The notes under the pieces are model-generated. The model had not been told where the DNA came from, searched no databases, and was given only the letters and a program-made list of their open reading frames with translations. From assembly GCA_903860995.1 (NCBI GenBank), contig CAIOSS010000724.1:1-8695 (forward strand): DNA of 8,695 nucleotides, written 5' to 3'. Origin of the DNA: an uncultured delta proteobacterium. Its GTDB lineage: Bacteria > Myxococcota_A > Polyangia > Polyangiales > Ga0077539. Every line of letters starts with the position of its first letter. The stretch's first letter is position 1. This document shows, piece after piece, positions 6,180-8,695 of the stretch. The translations under genes and the position numbers were made by a program.

Positions 6180-6638
6180 ATGGATGAAGCCGCCCTCACC
6201 CGATACATCACCGACACCTTCGCGGGCCTGGAGACGGCCTCCGCCGAGGGCGTCACCGTCTTCTCCTACAACCCCGACCACAAGCCCTCCGCGGGAGTCT
6301 ACTTCGCCACCCTCAAGGGCCGCGACGATGACCACGACGACGTCTCGCAGCTCAACCGCCCGTCGGTGTTCCGCCTCAGCCTCGCGATCACCGAGGCCAC
6401 CTACACCACGCTGTTCGGCCCGCCGCCGCCCCGCCCCGGCGAAGACGGTCTCATCGAGACCCATCACGACTTCACCGCGCTCGACCAGCTCACGCCGCAC
6501 CCCGCGTACGCCTACCTGGCCTGGGTCAGCGTGCTCAGCCCCGGCGCGGCCACCACGGAGACGGTGAGGTCCCTGCTGGCCGAGGCCTACGCCCAGGCCG
6601 TCAGCCGCCACGGCCAGGCCCCCGTCGAAGGGCCATAG
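6180..6638 (+). CDS. DUF6194 family protein
   Basis: A soluble 152-residue protein. It matches the DUF6194 pattern: an N-terminal helix (EAALTRYITDTFAGL), a short strand VTVFSYNP, then YFATLKGRDDDHDDVSQLNRPSVFRLSLAI, in which the Asp-rich turn and SxLxRP-x-VFRL are typical, and a C-terminal part with DFTALDQLTPHPAYAYLAWVSVLSP. The length is normal for the family. No function is established and no catalytic motif is obvious. I chose the ATG at 6180; a GTG at 6171, preceded by GGGG at 6163-6166, would add three residues (MRP) and cannot be excluded. It is a single-gene unit, divergent from the M23 gene and convergent with greB 20 bases downstream. Confidence 0.85.
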   Translation: MDEAALTRYITDTFAGLETASAEGVTVFSYNPDHKPSAGVYFATLKGRDDDHDDVSQLNRPSVFRLSLAITEATYTTLFGPPPPRPGEDGLIETHHDFTALDQLTPHPAYAYLAWVSVLSPGAATTETVRSLLAEAYAQAVSRHGQAPVEGP

Positions 6639-6658
6639 GGGCCCTCCCGCCCGGGCGC

Positions 6659-7138
6659 TCACCCGTAGCGCACGGCGAGCACGGTGTACTCCAGCGTCGC
6701 CCCGTCGGGCCGCTTCACCGTGACCACATCGTCGACGCCCTTCTTCAGCAGCGCCCGCCCCAGCGGTGACTTCCAGCTGATGTGCTTCTTCTCCAGGTCG
6801 ACCTCGTCTTCGCCGACGATGTGCCACGCCGCCACGACGGCCTCCTCGTCCTCGAGCTCCACCGTCGCTCCGAAGAACACCCGATCGCCCTTCTGCATCT
6901 TCGGGTCGACCACCTGCACGTTGGCCAGCCTCCTCGATAGGAAGTTCAACCTCCGATCGATCTCCCGCAGCCGCTTCTTGCCGTAGATGTACTCCGCGTT
7001 CTCGCTGCGATCGCCCTGCGCCGCCGCGTCCTGCACCTCCACCACCACGCGCGGCCGCTCGACGCGCGCGAGCCACTGCGACTCGTCCACGAAGCGCTGG
7101 TAGCCCGCCGGGGTCATGTAGTTGGGCGTGTCGCTCAT
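6659..7138 (-). CDS. greB: Transcription elongation factor GreB
   Basis: GreB enters the secondary channel of backtracked RNA polymerase and stimulates cleavage of the extruded RNA 3' end. The 159-residue length is normal. The N-terminal coiled-coil carries GDRSENAEYIYGKKRLREIDRR, with tip acidic residues Asp43 and Glu46 matching E. coli GreB D41 and E44; the NAEYIYGKKRLREIDRR wording is GreB-like rather than GreA-like. The C-terminal domain shows VFFGATVELEDEE, HIVGEDEVD, and SWKSPLGRALLKKGVDDVV, the usual FKBP-like core. The start at 7138 gives MSDTPNYMTPAGYQRF, matching the family N-terminus; the frame stays open to 7525, but that extension is the shadow of pyrF. Only GGGG close to the ATG serves as a possible ribosome site. 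It diverges from pyrF across 31 bases. Confidence 0.96.
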   Translation of the reverse strand: MSDTPNYMTPAGYQRFVDESQWLARVERPRVVVEVQDAAAQGDRSENAEYIYGKKRLREIDRRLNFLSRRLANVQVVDPKMQKGDRVFFGATVELEDEEAVVAAWHIVGEDEVDLEKKHISWKSPLGRALLKKGVDDVVTVKRPDGATLEYTVLAVRYG

Positions 7139-7169
7139 CGCCCCGGGTTGTACCCTGTCTCCCCCTGCG
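7139..7169. promoter_or_regulatory. 31-base divergent gap between greB and pyrF with a small inverted repeat
   Basis: Promoters for both genes must lie in, or overlap, this gap and the first codons of each gene. GGGT-TGT-ACCC (7145-7155) is an inverted repeat. On the minus strand the bases at 7147-7152 read TACAAC, a possible -10 box eight bases before the greB ATG, which would give a nearly leaderless mRNA. No clear -35 accompanies it. On the plus strand pyrF has no Shine-Dalgarno. Confidence 0.35.
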
Positions 7170-7868
7170 ATGACCTCCCTCGACGACGCCCGCGACCGCC
7201 TCATCTTCGCCCTCGACGTGGAGGACGAGGCCCGCGCCCGCGCCCTCGCCGCCGCCCTCCGCCCCTCCGTCGGCACCTTCAAGATCGGCCTCGAGCTCCT
7301 CATGCGCGGCGGCATGGAGCTCGCGCGCCGCCTCACCGACGGCTCCGCCCTCTTCATCGACGCCAAGCTCCACGACGTCCCCGCCACGGTCTCCCGCGCC
7401 GTCGCGCAGATCGTCGACGCGGGCGTCCCGGTGCGCTTCATCACCGTGCACGACCCCGTCGAGGCCGCCGTGCGCGCCGCCGCCGGCCGCGCGGGCATCC
7501 TGCGCATCACCGTGCTCACGTCCACGCCTCCCTCCGCCTACGGGGGCGAAGACGCCCTCACCCGCGCCGTCGTCGCGCGCGCCGTCGAGGCCCATCGCCT
7601 GGGCGCCGTCGGGGTGGTGTGCTCCCCCCGCGAGCTCGCGGCCGTGCGCGCCGCGGCTCCGTTGCTACAGTGCGTGACCCCCGGCGTCCGCCCCACCTGG
7701 GCGAGCGTCGCGGGCGACGATCAGCAGCGCACCGCCACCGTCACCGAAGCCATCCGCGCGGGCGCCTCCCACCTCGTGGTGGGCCGCCCCATCCGCGACG
7801 CCTCCGACCCCTCCGAGGCGGCGCGGCGCGTCGTCGAGGAGATCCTCGGCGCCCTCGATCCGTCCTGA
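7170..7868 (+). CDS. pyrF: Orotidine-5'-phosphate decarboxylase
   Basis: PyrF converts OMP to UMP, the last step of de novo pyrimidine synthesis, in the cytoplasm. The 232-residue TIM barrel has the expected residues: FALDV (Asp16), FKIGLELL (Lys38), and FIDAKLHDVPATV holding the catalytic Asp64-Lys66-Asp69 array. TPGVRP and the phosphate-binding VVGRPI close the barrel near the C-terminus. The motif layout and size indicate the group I bacterial type. I chose ATG 7170 (MTSLDDARDRLIFALD); a start at 7122 would add 16 residues without family resemblance and overlap greB. No Shine-Dalgarno is visible. No other pyrimidine genes adjoin it. It is followed 61 bases later by the HtrA-type gene on the same strand. 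Confidence 0.97.
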   Translation: MTSLDDARDRLIFALDVEDEARARALAAALRPSVGTFKIGLELLMRGGMELARRLTDGSALFIDAKLHDVPATVSRAVAQIVDAGVPVRFITVHDPVEAAVRAAAGRAGILRITVLTSTPPSAYGGEDALTRAVVARAVEAHRLGAVGVVCSPRELAAVRAAAPLLQCVTPGVRPTWASVAGDDQQRTATVTEAIRAGASHLVVGRPIRDASDPSEAARRVVEEILGALDPS

Positions 7869-7929
7869 ACCGCGGTCGGAATAACCGGGCCTGCCTGAAC
7901 GGTTGTGCCCCTCGAATGGAGGTCACCCG
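7869..7929 (+). promoter_or_regulatory. Intergenic region and ribosome-binding site before the HtrA-type gene
   Basis: GGAGG at 7918-7922 sits seven bases before the ATG at 7930 and fixes that start. CCTGAAC occurs twice, 30 bases apart (7864-7870 and 7894-7900), and CGGT/ACCG (7873-7876 and 7884-7887) is a small inverted repeat. Stress regulation is usual for htrA genes, but I see no convincing sigma-E-like or sigma-54 box. Confidence 0.45.
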
Positions 7930-8695
7930 ATGACCCACTCTCCCCCGCATCGTCTCCGTCGTGCCGGCGTCCTCGCGAGCGTGGTCGGCGCGCTCGCCCT
8001 CGGCGCCTCCACCGTCTATTCCCAACAGGTCCCCGCGGCCCCGGGCCCTCCCCTCCCCGCAGCCACGCTCAACACCATGGAGCAGCTCTCCAACGGCTTC
8101 GCCGACGTGGCCTCGCAGACCCTCCCCGCCGTGGTGAGCATCCGCGTCGACGTCGAGAGCCGCGAGCCCGCGATGCCCCGCGGCTTCCCCTTCGGCGGCG
8201 GCGGCCGCGGCGGCGCCCCCGAGATACAGCACGGCACCGGATCGGGCGTCATCGTCCGCGCCGACGGGGTCATCGTCACCAACAACCCCGTGGTCGAAGA
8301 CGCGCGGCGCATCATGGTGCACCTCCGCGACGGCCGTGTTTTACCTGCCCGTGTATTGGGCACCGACCCCGCCACCGACCTCGCGGCCATCAAGATCGAC
8401 GCGACGGGCCTGCCCGTGGCCCGCTGGGGCGACAGCGAGCGCGCGCGGGTGGGCGAGTGGGTGCTGGCCATCGGCGCGCCCTTCGGCCTCGAGGCCACGG
8501 TCACCCACGGGGTGATCAGCGCGAAGGGCCGCGCGGGCCTCGGCCAGACCTCCATCGAGGACTACCTCCAGACCGACGCGAGCATCAACCCGGGCAACTC
8601 GGGCGGCCCGCTCATCAACCTCCGCGGCGAGGTGCTGGGCATCAACACCATGATCCTCGGCCGCGGCACGGGCGTCGGCTTCGCGGTGCCCTCGC
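7930..8695 (+). CDS. HtrA/Do-family (S1C) serine protease homologue lacking the catalytic His (3' truncated)
   Basis: The first 255 residues are present; the end of the protease domain and any PDZ domains lie beyond the window. Residues 1 to about 32 are a signal peptide (HRLRRAGVLASVVGALALGAS), so the protein is exported. The S1C domain is clear: HGTGSGVIVRADGVIVTNN (101-119), DPATDLAAIKID with catalytic Asp150, GEWVLAIGAPFGL, HGVISAKGR, and DASINPGNSGGPLIN with Ser224. The catalytic His, expected in TNNHVVEDA, is Pro120 (codon CCC at 8287-8289; CAC is one base away). As written, the triad is broken and the protein could keep only chaperone or binding activity; a sequencing error must be excluded. 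A Gly-rich loop (RGFPFGGGGRGG, 84-95) fills the LA-loop position. A good GGAGG precedes the ATG. HtrA proteins normally degrade or hold misfolded periplasmic proteins. Confidence 0.93.
   Translation, partial: MTHSPPHRLRRAGVLASVVGALALGASTVYSQQVPAAPGPPLPAATLNTMEQLSNGFADVASQTLPAVVSIRVDVESREPAMPRGFPFGGGGRGGAPEIQHGTGSGVIVRADGVIVTNNPVVEDARRIMVHLRDGRVLPARVLGTDPATDLAAIKIDATGLPVARWGDSERARVGEWVLAIGAPFGLEATVTHGVISAKGRAGLGQTSIEDYLQTDASINPGNSGGPLINLRGEVLGINTMILGRGTGVGFAVPS

Noticed and set aside
6098..6256. Upstream extension of the M23 gene by 53 codons
   Set aside because: It overlaps the start of the divergent DUF6194 gene and shows neither conservation nor a signal peptide.
5141..6638. M23 peptidase plus DUF6194 as a phage lysis or toxin-immunity cassette
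   Set aside because: The genes are divergent with no holin, phage or secretion genes nearby, and DUF6194 is not a known immunity family.
6639..6658. GC-rich palindrome CGCCCGGGCG (6648-6657) as a bidirectional terminator for DUF6194 and greB
   Set aside because: It has no loop and no following T-run, and such short palindromes are frequent in this composition.
7139..7595. N-terminal extension of greB (open to 7525) and an overlapping minus-strand frame to 7595
   Set aside because: This span is the complement of pyrF, which has all catalytic motifs; GreB homologues start at MSDTPNY-like sequence.
7936..7980. Twin-arginine signal on the HtrA-type protein, given the neighbouring tat genes
   Set aside because: There is an RR pair (residues 10-11) but the following AGVLA does not fit the RRxFLK consensus; an ordinary Sec signal is as likely.

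Overview
The window is very GC-rich, with strong G/C bias at third codon positions. Its gene content (an S41 protease with long beta-domain extensions, GreB, and TatB-TatC with a charged tail) suggests a member of the Myxococcota or a related delta-proteobacterial lineage. That placement is inferred from protein style, not from a marker gene. It is a chromosomal segment: there are no transposases, integrases, phage genes, tRNAs, rRNAs or CRISPR repeats.

Layout. Bases 2-5134 are read on the + strand: the C-terminal part of an S41 carboxyl-terminal processing protease with CARDB-like, SH3-like and Ig-like appendages; a short decayed-looking chemoreceptor tip fragment; a small zinc-ribbon membrane protein; tatB and tatC overlapping by 4 bases; a pyrimidine-only spacer with a ten-C run; and a DUF1905-DUF5655 fusion. 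A minus-strand M23 metallopeptidase (5141-6097) converges on it. From there the strands alternate: DUF6194 (+), greB (-), pyrF (+), and a signal-peptide-bearing HtrA/Do protease (+) cut off by the window end. Spacers are short (6-82 bases), and there is no gene-free stretch over 300 bases.

How the genes relate. The common theme on the left is envelope biology: two periplasmic proteases at the edges, Tat export of folded proteins in the middle, and a peptidoglycan-type M23 peptidase. greB (rescue of backtracked RNA polymerase) and pyrF (UMP synthesis) are housekeeping genes reading outward from a 31-base gap. I see no evidence that all these genes form one pathway.

Main points for a second look: (1) the HtrA-type protease has Pro in place of the catalytic His while Asp and the GNSGG Ser remain; (2) the DUF1905-DUF5655 fusion carries a YdeI-like motif in the wrong frame at its junction; (3) the chemoreceptor fragment keeps the hairpin tip but has lost key core residues and most of both arms; (4) TatC has about 47 extra residues in its first periplasmic loop, including two Cys, plus a repetitive charged tail; (5) a potential G-quadruplex/i-motif tract lies directly before a GTG start without a Shine-Dalgarno. 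I did not find a convincing wholly new multi-gene system.
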